Source: Hydractinia symbiolongicarpus
Taxonomy: Eukaryota; Cnidaria; Hydrozoa; Anthoathecata; Hydractiniidae
Assembly: GCF_029227915.1 (NCBI RefSeq)
Contig: NC_079883.1
Span: 12,834,001-12,898,000 of the forward strand
Reading direction: 5' to 3'
DNA: 64,000 bases
The translations under genes were made by a program, and so were the position numbers. This document shows positions 1 through 13,868 of the stretch, piece by piece (position 1 is the first letter of the stretch; each line of letters opens with the position of its first letter). The notes beneath the pieces are model-generated. The model had not been told where the DNA came from, did no database searches, and saw only the letters and a list, made by a program, of their open reading frames with translations.

Positions 1-3000
1 ACGAATAGAATAGAAGAAAATTAAATCTAAGTGGAGAAAGTGATTGGATGTTTTTACGTGGGGTCACTTTTTTAAACAGAACCAAAATTTCTTTCCACTT
101 TTTGATGCCATGTTTTGCAAAGATAAAACAAGTCAAAAAGAACAGCATGGTGAACGGAGCCTACCATAGTAGCGATTATATCGAACTCCATCTCAGAGCT
201 CATTTAAAGTTAAGGCCGTTTGTTTACCTACGGTTTCACACGAACATTTTGCGACGGCCCGCTTAAAAAAAAACAATAAATTCAAGATGCTAAAGTACCA
301 TTCTTTCCATTTCTAGTACGTTTTACATCCTCACATTTTCAGGAAAGTCATAACTCCGCCTGAACTTTGAAATAAATAAATAAAATGTATAAATTAATAT
401 TTTTCAATAAGGGTGATTTAACGCCTTTGAGACGCCTTTAAGATATTCGCCGTTTTTCGAAATTGCCCCTCAAATTTTTAGAAACACCTTATGATAGGGA
501 AAATATAATAACTTTTGTTAGGATTATTCACAGTACAACTTTATTTCTTCGAGGGAAATCATTGTGTAAAGTTTGAAAACGCGATTAATTCGATTTCCGA
601 ATAAAACTGTCATGAAAAGATACACATCTTTACAGCACATGCCCATCCTAAGGTGCAAATTTCAAGTAGTTTACGAATTTGACTAATTTTGTTGCAAACA
701 TCTCTTCTCAAAAGTCTCTTAAGGGTTCTAAATACATACTAACAAAGATAATAAAAGTTGCACACTAAGCTAGTCCTAATGCTGTCCCAAAATATTCAAG
801 ATAGGTTAACGATACTGAGCTCAAGTCAAATGTCACTGAAATTTTAGTAGAGAAAGTATCAGTAGACATTGTGTCACAAAAGAAACATCGACATACCAAT
901 TGTCGAGTCGCATAGCACGTTATCTGCACGAGAACTGTTTAAACCACGGGTACACAGAAACTAGACACTATTGTGAAATGTACAGCTAAGTGAAATACTT
1001 ATAGTCGCCTGTCAAGCGTATAAACTATATATAACTGCCATGGTTGGGATAAAAGTTAATAAAACCATTATGTCTACCCCTTGTTAAGAATGAAAGCTAT
1101 TCAAATAAGAAATTTCTTTCAAAAGATGGCTTATATCTCTATCTGCTAGAAACCGAAGTAAAACATCACGGTGACCGATGCACATTGAAACGCATTGTAC
1201 GAGCCTAAACTTTCGGTGCTGCATTTTGGAGCAATTCATAGCTGTCATTGGTGATATCATTAGGTAAACACATGGAACTACATAGCTCACGAAGAAATTG
1301 CCTACTATTTAGGCTCACATAGGCTATTACATCATCAACGAGAATCAGCTTTTATTCGACACTAAAAAATAAAGACAATTTCTGGATCCAACCGAAAAGC
1401 ATGGATTCCTAAAAAGACAACAGTCACCTATCTAAAGCGATTAAAATAGATTATATTCCATCGTATAGTGGGATAAAGCATCACAATGCTTTAAAAATGT
1501 CGCCGGTATCCAGTCTCAACTAGGACGACAGACCTTAAACAAATATTGTTTTTTTAGAATTCTTGTTCTTTGTGATGACTTTGGTCCTTTTACAAACTCT
1601 AGCATTTACCTTCTTCTTTCTAGTATACGACGATGCACACTTATACAAGGTTGAGTGCTTAGATAATGTAACGTTTCAAATCCTTTCCTAAGAGAATATG
1701 CCTTTTTATTTTCTCGGTATTTAATAGGTACAGTGGATTCCCTATAACTCGAATAGCCGGTTTTCTCTTTTATGTAAGATGGTAACAAAGATTTTCGTGG
1801 TTTTTTAATTTCGGAATAAAATTAGATTACTCGATAATAATATGTCACTCATTCGAATCACTTAAGTCCCCTTTCACATGTAAATATCAAAAATTCGAAT
1901 CGGTTAATACCCAATTGACGTCAAATAAAAGCAAAAAAGAAGCTGCTAATGTCATTGGAATCATTTAAAGTCCTAAATACATATCGCGTGGTTCGATTTA
2001 TAATAAGGGAATAAGCTAAGACACAATGGAGGTTTAATCAATAGAGAGTTTTTTAGAAGAGTTTATTAGGAAATCTCGCCGTGTCAGCAACATTGCTTAA
2101 GTTAAGGAGAGATTCAAATGACAGAGGTTTGAGTTATAGAGGGTCACTGTATTTTAATATCTATCTGCCATTTATTTTATGGTTTATTACTTCATGACTT
2201 GTCTTTTACCGAATGGGCTTCAGTATGTCTAAAACGTGTTTTTATATTACAACCTACGTTGCACTTGGTTCTTTGTTTTTGAGGACAACTGGTTACCACA
2301 TCAATTGTGTTTTTAGTTGAGTCACAAGAAATTGGCACCGTAAGGTGACAACACTATGAGTGTGATATTAGAAGGAACTTCCTCTTCCCAACTTATTTGA
2401 TCCAGGAATGGTAGTATATGATAAAATTGCAAAATTGAGGCACTTTCAATTCGGCATACCTTTTTTAGTCATATACATGACGTCATTTCTGATCCCTATG
2501 ACATCATTAAATTTTTTTTTACCTGCAATGAATTTGTACTAAGACATTCTACAACGGGCTACGAACCGGTTAAAATGCTCACATTCCGCAAATCCCGCGC
2601 ACATATTAAAAATCCGGCAAACGCGTTTTGCGCAATAAAAAGACCAGCGCACTTTGCTTGCTGGTTCAATATTTTTTTGGAGAAGGATATTCAAGACTGG
2701 ATGAAAACTTGACTAAGGCTTGAGAAGATAAAAATTCTAGATACATCTATCAAGTCTGTAAATTACATACATGCCGGAAAAATAGCCATATTTGTTTACC
2801 AAATGCTGTTCCCACCTCTGCAAAAATTTTCTTTTACTCCCTCTGAAAGGTTTTAAGTTAAAGATTAGTTTTAATCAACTACCGAAGGATTTGCTATCTT
2901 TTATTGACGCAGACTGTAAATTCACCATTGACAAGAACTTTCGGGTTAGGGTGATTTAACGCCCTCCTTACAGAAACCATCCATAACCCTGAATTTACCC

Positions 3001-3439
3001 GTGCACCATGCAATCCAAGGTGGGTTTTTTAAATCATCGAAGAATCGTATTACCCAGAATAGCTTGAAAAATTCGATGAAAATCTATGTTGATAAAATCA
3101 ATTAAGTTCATTTAGCAGATAGAAGATTAAGACATGGTAAAATTTTGAATGTGGTTTTCTTTACGTGTTGCGTATTATTTCGTTCGTTCATTCAAGCTGT
3201 AGCTACTGATGGTTTTATCGTCCAGTCTTCTTACAAACGACCTCCCGAAAAATAATTTAAACATAACTCTTTGAAGTGTAATACGATATTTACAACAGAC
3301 ATAATAAAGGTGCAGCTAGCAACAAGTTGCGTAATATGTCTGTAGATTTCATAGAACTAATCAAGACGAGAAAGAACCTAAACTTTAGTTTTTTTTATAA
3401 ATAAACACAGTGTGAAATGGTCAGAAATTTGGTATATAT

Positions 3440-3492
3440 TGTGTTTTTCTTGCGGACAGACAGACCGAATACGGCTATTACTATAGAAAAAA
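3440..3492 (+). repeat. tail fragment of hairpin/CAGA repeat family
   Basis: The segment GACAGACAGACCG followed by ATACGGCTATTACTATA matches the 3' part of the repeat family at 6.1, 10.0 and 46.6 kb. The 5' hairpin half is absent, so this is a truncated copy. Confidence 0.5.
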
Positions 3493-5877
3493 TATTTACA
3501 TGACGTAAGGTATATTTACGAAGAGATACATGTCATAATGCATCCGTTGTAGCATGTTGCTATTTTTTCTTTACAACTTTAATTTTAATTGTACGTGGTC
3601 AGTTTTATTTTTGAATGTAAACCACTCGGTCATAGACCATGTAAACATTTTTTATGTATTATCATCTGTGAGAAACGAAATGAAATATACACGTTTTGGC
3701 ATGAGAAAAGACAAGGAAATTCTCTCGGTGAAGAATTTTCTTTTTGATTTCCTATTTGTTGCACGATTCATCATCATTTAACCATATTTTTTAAAAATAC
3801 TGTGCAATTTACGAAGAACCAATTAATCTATATCTAACAAAATAGTTTGAAGTTAAAAATCTACTATGCTATTTTCTATGTAATCGCAATTTGTCCTTGT
3901 AACTTAAACTTGGTCTTATTAATCGAACAGATCGAATTGATCAATTCGACCAGCCGTACAATAGAGGACTTGCGCATATTCATAATTTCAAGCCGATCGC
4001 CGTAGGTTTTGATGGTTTTGCTTAAGCTTTAATTCATTTTTTTTATTTCAGGTCGCTTTAAGATAAGCCTTTTTCAGATTAAGGGAAATTCTTCTAATAG
4101 GCCACAGGCGTAATTAAAATTAGCATTTTTTCACGAATTTTTATTTTTTATTTGAAGCATTAAAGGATTTGATTCCATTTAATAAATAATAAATAACTCC
4201 ATATTTGGAGCGTTCTGAAGAACAGCATCTTGTAAAATTCAATGAGGGCAGACAAAATGAATAAAGAAATAAAAAATATAGAAATCATATCCATGTGGAA
4301 AATGGTTTAATGAGCAGTAAACAGTTTGCTCTGCACGATCGAACTGTATTCATCCATTAAAATTGGAAACAAATCTTGGCGCTTCTTTTAAACGAGTTTC
4401 AGCGCGAAGCTTGATTATCTGTGTGTTTTTATCATGATACTATCAACTACATATATACACTATGCTAAAAACAAACAAGAAGCAAACTAGAAGAGAGAAT
4501 CAAAACATCGGAATATATAAAATAGAAGGGATGGTTTTACAATGTATTTTGCTTATAGATATTTTCACAGTTCATTTGTTTGTTTACATTTAAGTCGGAT
4601 GTCGATTTCTTTTTTTGTTTCGCGCGAAAAAAAATTTAAATAAGCTCATTGGATAATTATAATATCATTATCGCATTATCCAATAAAATGTCTCGTTTCA
4701 ATGTTTATTTGTTTTATTGGCTAGCCTAGTACTTTATGATTATATGGTTAAATATTTTTGGATGGATATACGTGTTAAAGAAATAAGAATATGAGAATTA
4801 CAAAAAGAAGGCGAAGGTAGGTTTTTTTTTAGATATCTTTCGAAGTTAAAGTTTTTTGTAGAGAAGAGGATGTGTAGCTTCTTTAATAATAAGTTGACAT
4901 TCAAGTCGAGACGGGTATGTTGCCTACCGATTTCTGTCGTATATTTCTTCAATTCCGGTACATATTTTAAATAAAGGTCACAAAAGCGCATGTCTTTAGA
5001 AAGTTTAAAACACGAAGATTTTTCGTAACAGCTTTGTTTAAATCAACTCGTTTTGGTAACGGCTTAAAATTTTACGAACAGTTGTGAAAAACATTGCGCA
5101 ATTTATCCTGAAACGTGTATCTTCATTCGATTTAAGTGACAAAAAAAAAATAGGAACACTTTTGTCAAGTCCCGTCAAGGCAAAAATCTTAAACATAAAG
5201 TTTAAAGAAAAGTGCGTATGACCCATGAAAACATAAAATAATACTTAATTAAAATAGAATAAAAATAAAACACACACACACAACTTAAAATGCAATGGTT
5301 TACCATTTCATTTTAAAGTTCATCTAAAAATTCCACAGGAACTAATCTCACCACATCTTTATATTTCTGTTTATTGTTTGTCTGTTTTCTACCCTCATCA
5401 TGTTTACGTAACATTCTTACTAACAGTTATATCGTAGTAAAAAAAAAGATTTAAGTTCGCGATGTTTGCTTAAAAGACATAAGCTCTGTGACAGTAGCCC
5501 CATGATTTTGATTTCAATAAGTGGTTTAAACTACATAAGATAAAATGACCTTTATATTCTTTTGTTTTTTCTAACTCGCTATGAAAATTACTTATTTCCA
5601 TGAGAGGTACTGGCGACAGTTAAGGCCAGTGTTTCAATGAGAAACTGCGTAATCGGTTGAGATACTTCAAATATAAGCATCACTGTATTGAGTTCTAATT
5701 CAGTGGACACGCACGAAAGTTGACATGTGTACCTATTTTTTTAGCATTTCAAAACAGCTAGAACATTAAAGCCTTGTTTCTTCCATGCGCTGATAGTTCT
5801 ATTGGTGACATCTCTATAATAATAGCCGCCATCTGCTTGTCTCTTCGCAAAATTGTACCGCAGTAGCAATACACAAA

Positions 5878-5950
5878 TATGTCTATAAAGGACGGGCGAT
5901 CCCGTGGATTTATTTATGGGTCACCGACTAGTATAATAATATGCTTTTCA
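5878..5950 (-). repeat. hairpin/CAGA repeat family, head fragment
   Basis: On the minus strand it reads from ACTAGTCGG through TCCACGGGATCGCCCGTCC to the end of the head part. The arm-loop-arm hairpin is partly decayed and no CAGA tract follows. Confidence 0.6.
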
Positions 5951-6083
5951 CAGTTAAAGTTTTTTTCTGCTCAATTCCAGTTTCAATGTTTTGAATTGTT
6001 ATACCGTGTTAATAGCACGAGAAAGACTAAATATATTACTGTCCAAGAAGCATTTTCCTTACTATAGATACTATAATGTATAT

Positions 6084-6235
6084 TACTAGTCGTTAGTCCG
6101 TGAAAAAATCCACGGGTACGCCCGTCCTTTTCATACCGCATTGCGTGCGTCTCGCTACCTGCGCAGCTAAGCTACCATTTTGCGTGACAGACAGACAGAC
6201 GTATACGGGTATGATAATATAGACTAGTCGTTGCC
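6084..6235 (+). repeat. hairpin/CAGA repeat family, tandem copy 1
   Basis: It starts ACTAGTCGTTAGTCCGTG, carries the hairpin-like segment GTGAAAAAATCCACGGG, then CGCCCGTCC, and ends in GACAGACAGACAGACG plus TATAATATAGA. It runs straight into a second copy, making a head-to-tail pair. Confidence 0.75.
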
Positions 6236-6413
6236 CGTGAAAAAATCCACGGTTTCGTCCATCCTTTAAATTTACCCGTGGCAACAAAGTGGACAACAAT
6301 ATATCGCATTTGATATTCGTGTTTCCGTAACATCATTTTCTAACTCAGCAGGGGTCCGCGCAGAGACAGACAGACGACGGCTATTATTATAAAAATAATA
6401 TCTATACTATGGA
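6222..6413 (+). repeat. hairpin/CAGA repeat family, tandem copy 2
   Basis: This copy begins GACTAGTCGTTGCCCGTG at the tail of the preceding copy and ends CAGACAGACGACGGCTATTA. The internal GATATTCGTGTTTCCGTAAC segment is shared with the copies at 10.9 kb. Confidence 0.75.
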
Positions 6414-7963
6414 TTGATTATTAAATAAATATTATTAAATAATAAATTAAAATTATCACCAAGGTGTCTCTAAATAAAATATGGCTGTAGCAGTTGGACA
6501 TTTTCCCAACATTGTGCGATAACTATTGCTACTTCTTAAAAAAATTTAACAATTTTAAGTAAATGGGGTCGAGATATGCACATATTTGTGGGATTTCTTC
6601 TTTATATATATTTTGCCATTGCATGTTTCCGGGAGAAATTTCACTGAGGAATAAAGAAATGAAGTTTTTATTTTGACAAATTTATCTTTTTTATGGATTG
6701 GGTGCTAAAAACTTATTTGTGCAAATATATATTATATTTGACAAATATGCTGAAAATAAGTCGAATTGCCTTTTAATACCTCCTCTGATAAAATATCTAT
6801 TATAATATATTTATATGTAAAGTAAGTAACATATAGTTTAAGAATCTTGGGCTGTATATAACACATTATTTGTTTCTTTCTTTATCTCTTCTTTATACAC
6901 CCACCATATTGCTGTTTCACAATCAGACTATGGCGTTGAATGAGGTAAAACAGCACTATACTTAAAGTGAAAAAGAACGAAGTTTTAAATCTGCAATCTT
7001 CTAAATACAATATTAAATGTGCCCTTACTATACTCACGCATAAGCATATTTTAAAAAGCATCGAATCCTCAAAATGGTCGTGTTCCCGGTCAAAACATAT
7101 TTTACTTAATGGCAAATTTTGTTAAGTTAACACCCTGTGTACACCCTGTGTAACTTTGTGCTCATTGAAAGTGCTTATGTGTCGCTGCCCTCAACTAAAA
7201 AAAATTCGTAAATACTTTTAGTACAATATGCCATATTTGGCTGAATATTGTCGCAACGTAGTAAGTAATGAAATTTTCGGGTAATAAAAATTTAAAGCGA
7301 GAAAATTTTAGGCCGATCAATAAAATGGGATGACAAAATTTTTGGACTTTGTGATCATGAAGTAATAAATTCTTAGCAATCTTATAATTTTATGATAATT
7401 CGCACTCATTTCCAATTTTTACGACATCAAGTACGTGACTATGAAGATGCTTAGTAATTTCTAAATTATATCTAAAATTTGAAATTGCCTCGAATTATTT
7501 TTCGGTCTAAATCCAGGCCGAGCTTGTGATAAGGTATTAGAAATAAATATTTGGTGATATATTTTCCTTAACTCTATCCATTTCTGAGAATAAGTTTGCG
7601 CTGGGTGGATTTTCAACGTAAGACCTGAAATAAAAAAAGGGGCGCAGCAATAGCTTGGTGGAAAGGTATTTTTTATATAAATTGTAATAGATGGTAACAT
7701 GTTCTACAGTAGATGGTGACGCGTTGTTTTTCCTAAGATCTATAAACAAATAGAAACAATTAAAGTCAAACAACGCTTAAGATAAAGCACTTCTTTGTCG
7801 ATTCAAAAATTTAGAAGATCAAAATAGAACAAGCTTTTATTAGACTATAATATGTATCACACTGTTACAACAAACAGTTTATAGTATTACTCATATGTAT
7901 TAACTGTACGTGATATCAATTTCGTATTAGTCACAAATGCGTGACTTTACGCCGACATTTGGT

Positions 7964-7982
7964 GGGGGGGGGGGGGGGGGGG
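7964..7982 (+). repeat. poly-G tract (19 G)
   Basis: Nineteen consecutive G residues lie on the plus strand, interrupted from the next GG by one T. The run could fold as a G-quadruplex, and its length is likely to be unstable or mis-sequenced. Confidence 0.9.
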
Positions 7983-9976
7983 TGGCAATATAATGTCATG
8001 GATATTGAATTTTATAGTAACGTTTTATAAGGTCTAAATCACAAGTGATCCAAATGTTACACTTAAAGTGTGCAGTTATTCTAACTTAAATGATGCTCAT
8101 CCGCATAAATTCGACCTATCCATTTTGCTAGTAAAAGATATATAACTGTCGAAAATTTTACTTAGTCAAAAATTCCTCCCAGTTCATATAACTTCCGTTT
8201 GCTTTTATCTAAGACCTTACAATCTATGTCTAGCTATGACCTTACTTATAAGGACATAAAGGACCATCATCATTTTTTTGTATCTAATATTTAGTAGAGA
8301 AGACAATTAATAGAATCCAACCGTTAATTTGTAGTTAGAGTTTGCTTTTCATATTATGAATGACCTTTTAGTTTGAAAGATTTCCTTAATTTTTTTAGAG
8401 GCGTGATATTGCGCACTAAAATACAACCACGTCTTCATCCTTTCACAATAATTTGCACAAGTTGAGTCATACCTGCTCAGAAGCTTAATTGACAACATTA
8501 GTGCACTTTTCCTTAGCCAATTCGTGACAGTGAATATATAAAAAGGCTATGAACTCATACTGAAGTTGGTAAATAAATGACACAAAAACAGGATTAAGAA
8601 CTTGTATTATCCTATTCATATAACGACAAGTAAACATTTAGCGACATTGGCTGATAAGAATCATCACTAATAATTATCCTGATAATCAATCATGCTGACA
8701 ATGACAATCAATATCGTTAGTTGACACTTGTCAACCTGCTTCATCAAAAATTAAATAAGCTAGATTAATTAGGAAACAATAAGAAGCAACACCATCCTTG
8801 TTAATTATACAATTTGTCATTTGTCCAGTGTCTTGTATAAAAGTCGCAACGTGTTTCTCTAACTCTTTAGTTTCTTCTGCATCTGGGTAATGACAGAGGT
8901 AAGTGCAGTTTCAACTAATGACTTAATTATTTAGTAACTCTATAATTTATTTATACTTATCACCAGCAGTCTTCGTCTCAGTGATTAGAAAAGTGTGAAG
9001 TCTGAAGAGAAATGGGATAGATAATTTTGAAACATAGTCACTGAAAAATACTTAGCAGCTTTATCCAAGATCGTGAAATCAACGGTTTATATTATTATTA
9101 TCATTAAAATTATTTATCCAGGATAGCCTCTTCAGTTCCTATTGGAACTGCTATCAACGAGGGTCCTGTGAAGGAGGTCCTAGTACATTTTAATCACCCA
9201 TTTGAGCTACGAAAGTTCTGCTAAGCACAACAATCGCTAAAATAGACAAGAGCCTTAGATTTTAATCCTAATATTATGCTGAGTGCAGAGAAGAAACGAT
9301 GTATTCACAATTTTATAGTCTCTAGCATGACTCGGCCGAGGTTTGAAATTTTTATTTTTATTTCTAACTATTTTAAAATTTATAGGACTATTTAGTTTGC
9401 CATAATTCATCAATTTATTTATATATGCAATGTATCTTATTGGCATTTCACATTTATACAAGTTTGACCATAAAACATTAGAAACTAAACAGCTAAAACA
9501 AGTCTATGACAGAAGAATGCAGCCAAAGAATGCCATAGTTAGTAATTTATGTTAATTTATGTCAGTATTTAATTGGCATGTTTGCCTGTTGCTTGGGAAA
9601 GTTTATTGTTAAATTCCTCCGATCTTGACTAGGGTCAATTAGCTCATGTATTAGAACATGTTGTGACATCAACACTTCCGAATGTAGCATTTTCCATTCT
9701 TAAAATAGTGCCGACACAAATTTCATTTGGTATTTCATAGCGTTCCGACATAGCGTTCTCTTTGGAAACGGATTGTCTCTCCATCCGCATTATATAAGTA
9801 ACTTAGTAGCGATATTAATTCACTTAATAATTACGTGGTTGTCTAGCTGTTAAACAGTTGTGGTGCTTGCACAACTGTTAGAGCTTATATGAGATGTTTT
9901 AGTGCCCTTAGTAGGCCCTCATTGATAACACTATCAGTATGAAGTGAAGAGTTTAACTTGGGTTATAATCTGATAA

Positions 9977-10106
9977 TACTAGTCGTTAGCCCGTGGAAAA
10001 ATACACGGGGTCGCCCGTCCCTTATATATCACATTTTGTGTTTCCGTTACGGGACGCGGTAGCCCTTTTGAACAGGCAGAATACGGCTATTATTAAATAG
10101 ACTATT
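9977..10106 (+). repeat. hairpin/CAGA repeat family copy
   Basis: ACTAGTCGTTAGCCCGTGG, then ATACACGGGG, TCGCCCGTCC and GTGTTTCCGTTACGGGACGC, ending ATACGGCTATTATTAAATAG. The CAGA tract is reduced to one unit. Confidence 0.75.
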
Positions 10107-10733
10107 TTATCAATATTCTAATTGCTAATGATCTGTGGAAAAATATAAATAATAAAAAGGAAGGCAAACATTTACGTCGTCAATGGCTCGTCCATATGCA
10201 CAAAAAATTATTTTCAGAAATTGAATAGCACGTTGTTTTTATTGTGTAGAGCTTAAAACACTGACTAGAATAATGTGTAAGATTATATGTTTTTGACGAA
10301 CGGCTAAAAAGATATACAGGTTTAAATGTTTTAGGTGGCATCATCAATCCGTGTGTATTGAAACAGGTGGGTTGGTCTAGCTTTTTGGGAATTGGTCCAG
10401 TTTTGGTCGCAGGACCTTAGTGCTATAAATCAACTCAGTGCTCCAATTTTGGTCCCATTTATGCCCTAGTAACACACACACGGTAGATGACGCAATTTAT
10501 TTTCACCTAAGTTATTTGGCCCTAAACTTCGTGCAATGCAATGGCTTTGCTAATCTTATTTACTGTAATGACGTCACTCTATTGATTCTCGTCGCGTTTT
10601 AACAAATAGGGCATAATATTTCAGTTACTTCAAAAAAAATCCATCCGCTTTGGGCATTAGAGACAGTTCAGGTTATGCTCTATAAAAATATCAGACCGGG
10701 GTAAAAAAAGGTAAAAAAAAGAGAAATTAGAAT

Positions 10734-10882
10734 AACTAGTTGTTAGCCCGTGGAAAAATCCACGGGTTCGCCTGTCCTTTTTATATCGCATTGCGTGCTT
10801 CTCGCTACTTGCACAGCTAAGCTGCCATTTTGTGTGACAGACAGACGAACGGACAGACGTATACTGGTATTATAATATAGAC
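10734..10882 (+). repeat. hairpin/CAGA repeat family, tandem copy 1
   Basis: It contains an intact hairpin, CCCGTGGA-AAAA-TCCACGGG, followed by TTCGCCTGTCC, the segment CGCATTGCGTGCTTCTCGCT and a GACAGACAGACGAACGGACAG tract. It abuts the next copy head to tail. Confidence 0.8.
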
Positions 10883-11070
10883 TAGGCGTTAACCCGTGGA
10901 AAAATCCACGGGGTCGCCCGTCGCGTTCGCTCGTCCTTTAAATTTACCCGTCACAAAGTCGATAAAAATATATCGCATTTGATATTCGTGCGCATTTTAA
11001 AAATTTCGTGTTTTCGTTACGCGACGCCGCTTTCGCGGAGACACAGACAGACGACGGTTTATTATATAGA
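10883..11070 (+). repeat. hairpin/CAGA repeat family, tandem copy 2
   Basis: GGCGTTAACCCGTGG and a perfect TCCACGGGG hairpin arm are followed by CGCCCGTC, GATATTCGTGCGCATTTT, GTTTTCGTTACGCGACGC and CACAGACAGACGACGG. This repeats the dimer arrangement seen at 6.1-6.4 kb. Confidence 0.8.
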
Positions 11071-13868
11071 TAACCAGCCTGGTTATATTTTTGATATTCT
11101 TATTTAAAGAAGCGTGTATTGCGTAATTTCAATGTTTGTAAGGGTGTCCTTATTAACATATCCGCGCTGTGCACTGAATCACAATCCCCATAATTATTGA
11201 GCAAATTTCCAAACCATCCGGCTGACTGTATCTTTTCGTTTATGCTAAACTCGTGTTTTGATTATTATTTATAATTTATGCAGTGGTATAAGCTGAATTA
11301 AAAATAATACAGTTTAAACAGGGTAACTTTTATTTGAGACTATGCTTAATAATTCCAATGACAGTCTTTCCTGATTTTTAAAAAATGTTAATCGTGTGAA
11401 TTCTCCCTTAAAAACAGTTTCCGTTAATTTATTTCTTCATTAAGTAAAGCAGTGGTAAGACCAATATGTCAAATGTTTTTACTGTTTCTCTAAATTATAA
11501 AATAATTTCTTTCTGGTTTCATTAACAGAGTTTAGCCACATTGTTGTTTTTTTACGATTTACGTCATCTTTTTGTGTCAAAATACATCAACTTATCATCA
11601 GACACACATCATGTGTAATAAAAAAGCTGCATTATTCTCATTTCTATGCATAAGCACCTGGAATGCGTTTCCTTATTTAGATTTTCCCACTGCTTTATAA
11701 ATTATGAAGCTAATTAATCCTATGTATAGTACTTAATGACTGTAATTTTTCCCAGTCTCATAGCTATGGAAGCACCTTACCCTAAATAATATGAGCACCT
11801 TTGTTGATTAAATGAAGAAAAAAATACTATTTAGTTTAACAATAAGTTTTTAATGTGCACACAAAGTCCAATAATGTCTATTTTTCTCGTAATTTTCCTC
11901 CACAATTGTGGTTTGCCACGATGTCATGGATATCTACCGTAAATATAAAGGATACGTTAATGTGTTGTTTTATAAGGTCTGTGTTTATTTACATGCATCT
12001 CGCGTACGCCGAACAATAAATTGTTGGAATATACAAACAGTTAATTAGAAAGAGAGACCTCAAAAGAGTAAATGTCTTTTGAATGTCCGCCTGGCTGATA
12101 CTCATTATCAACGGCTGCTTACATGCAGCTGAATGCAAACAGTTAATGAATGATTATGTAAAAGAGGACTTATTAATTAGAATACGTCAAGACACACACA
12201 GAATTATTGTAACATTAATTAGAAAGAAATTCTCATAATACATGCAAATGGATGGATGGACAATGGACAAGCTTTAAATTTGTCGTGTTTCTATGTATTT
12301 AATGGTTTAGATTTATAAAAGAGGAAAGAATACCGAAAATAAGGAATTGTAAGTAAAGGACGTGTATTCTTTTTCAAACATCCTTGCATAGTTTTCCAAC
12401 AATTTCATTCAAACAAGTAGAAAGAAAAATTGGCAAGCAAGTTCTCAGTATGTAAACAATAGAAAAGTTAACAAAAAATCTATCCCCATTGTTGTAAACA
12501 GAACTCTTCATTTATTGTGGAGTGTTATAAGAAGCAAGAATTCTATGTAAATCCGTTTTACAAGCAACACAAGACTTGATGCAAATTAATTGTTGATATC
12601 AACTTAAACTTTATTAGGTTAATTAAGCCCTTATGGAGGTGATAGAAAATATAATTTCCGGCCGAGGGTTAGCACTTATTTTATTTAATCTATCTAATCT
12701 ACTATCTTTATTTACATGATAAATATGTACACGATAAACAAGCTTTACCATTAAAAAGATCATAAGGAAAAAACTATAATGACATGGTAATATCAAACTC
12801 AGATATGAAATATATATTCCCAATTCCACATTACTGTAAAGGCAAAAAACAATTCTTTTGAAATTGATAACATAGTTTTTTTCCTTGGCTTTTCCTTGGC
12901 TTTTCCTTAGCCAAGAAAGTATATTAAATTATACACGCTTTATATTAAGAACATGCTTTATAAGAATTTCAGGCTGGAATAGGTTTATTGTTTAGAACAA
13001 TAGAGAAATAAAAAAAGATGACCAACTTGACTGGGTTTTTTTTTAAAAAAAAAGAGTGTATTACAGTAAACGTGCAGCTATAAAAGTGACAAAATGATCG
13101 TAGCCGGTTTAGACGTAAAGCATATGAAAACAGTCTAGCTGTAAAACAACCAAGACATTCTCGCACGAGTATCAGATGAAAACCACTGTGAACAAATACA
13201 TTATCGCTAGGACAACCGAAAATTATATTAAATAAACTCTCCATGGACAAGAGTTATTACAACCAAAACTGTGTTGATCCCTTTATGAATTCATTCCATA
13301 CTTTTTAAACATTTCGCATTGAATTGCGCCATTTTTGATTTATTAAATTACAGAACAATAGGCCCTGTTGTGCAAAGTCAATTTAAACGATCGCCACATA
13401 AAGAGCTTGTTGAAGATAAGACTTAGCTGAAGACGGATCAGAATTTTTCTAGCAAGTGCATAAATATATTTTAGAGAAAGTATATATATATATATATATA
13501 AATAATATTTTATTAATAAAGTTTGTGATATCATTCGTAGCATAATTAGCATAATTTGGCAGAAAAATGCGTTTGTATATATAAAACACTTCTAAATGAC
13601 TGTCTGGTGGATCATTACGATTAGTAATGTTTATATTAAGTATGTATACAACATGCTTAGAACATATGTGTAATTCTTTTCTTATTGTTTCGTACTTCGT
13701 AGTATGATGACAGTACACGAGTTATCTGAATCTGCTTCACGATAAAGATGGTAATTTTGCATGTTGTATTTAGTTATTAAATTTTTGTATACTTCTAGAT
13801 AGACTAATTTAAAGTCTGAAAAACACGTTTGGACAATGTGAATATTATTTCAATGTGATTTAATAAAG

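Larger units (their letters stand above)
1..13868. other. gene-poor repeat-bearing region
   Basis: I see no coding region here that I can defend. All open frames are short, AT-driven and without recognisable motifs. The stretch holds copies of a hairpin/CAGA repeat family (listed separately), a 19-bp G run, a possible LINE 3' tail near 9,080-9,180 (imperfect ATT run followed by a unique-looking segment resembling 31,760-31,790), and a TA microsatellite near 13,482-13,501. Non-coding RNA genes or short exons could be missed. Confidence 0.6.

Noticed and set aside
9255-9461. Minus-strand frame as a LINE reverse-transcriptase end
   Set aside because: Only a vague resemblance in the adjacent ATT-rich tail. 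No reverse-transcriptase motif is present.
10734-10780. tRNA gene suggested by a GGTTCGCC-type B box
   Set aside because: No cloverleaf or matching acceptor stem could be built; the sequence is a repeat-family head.
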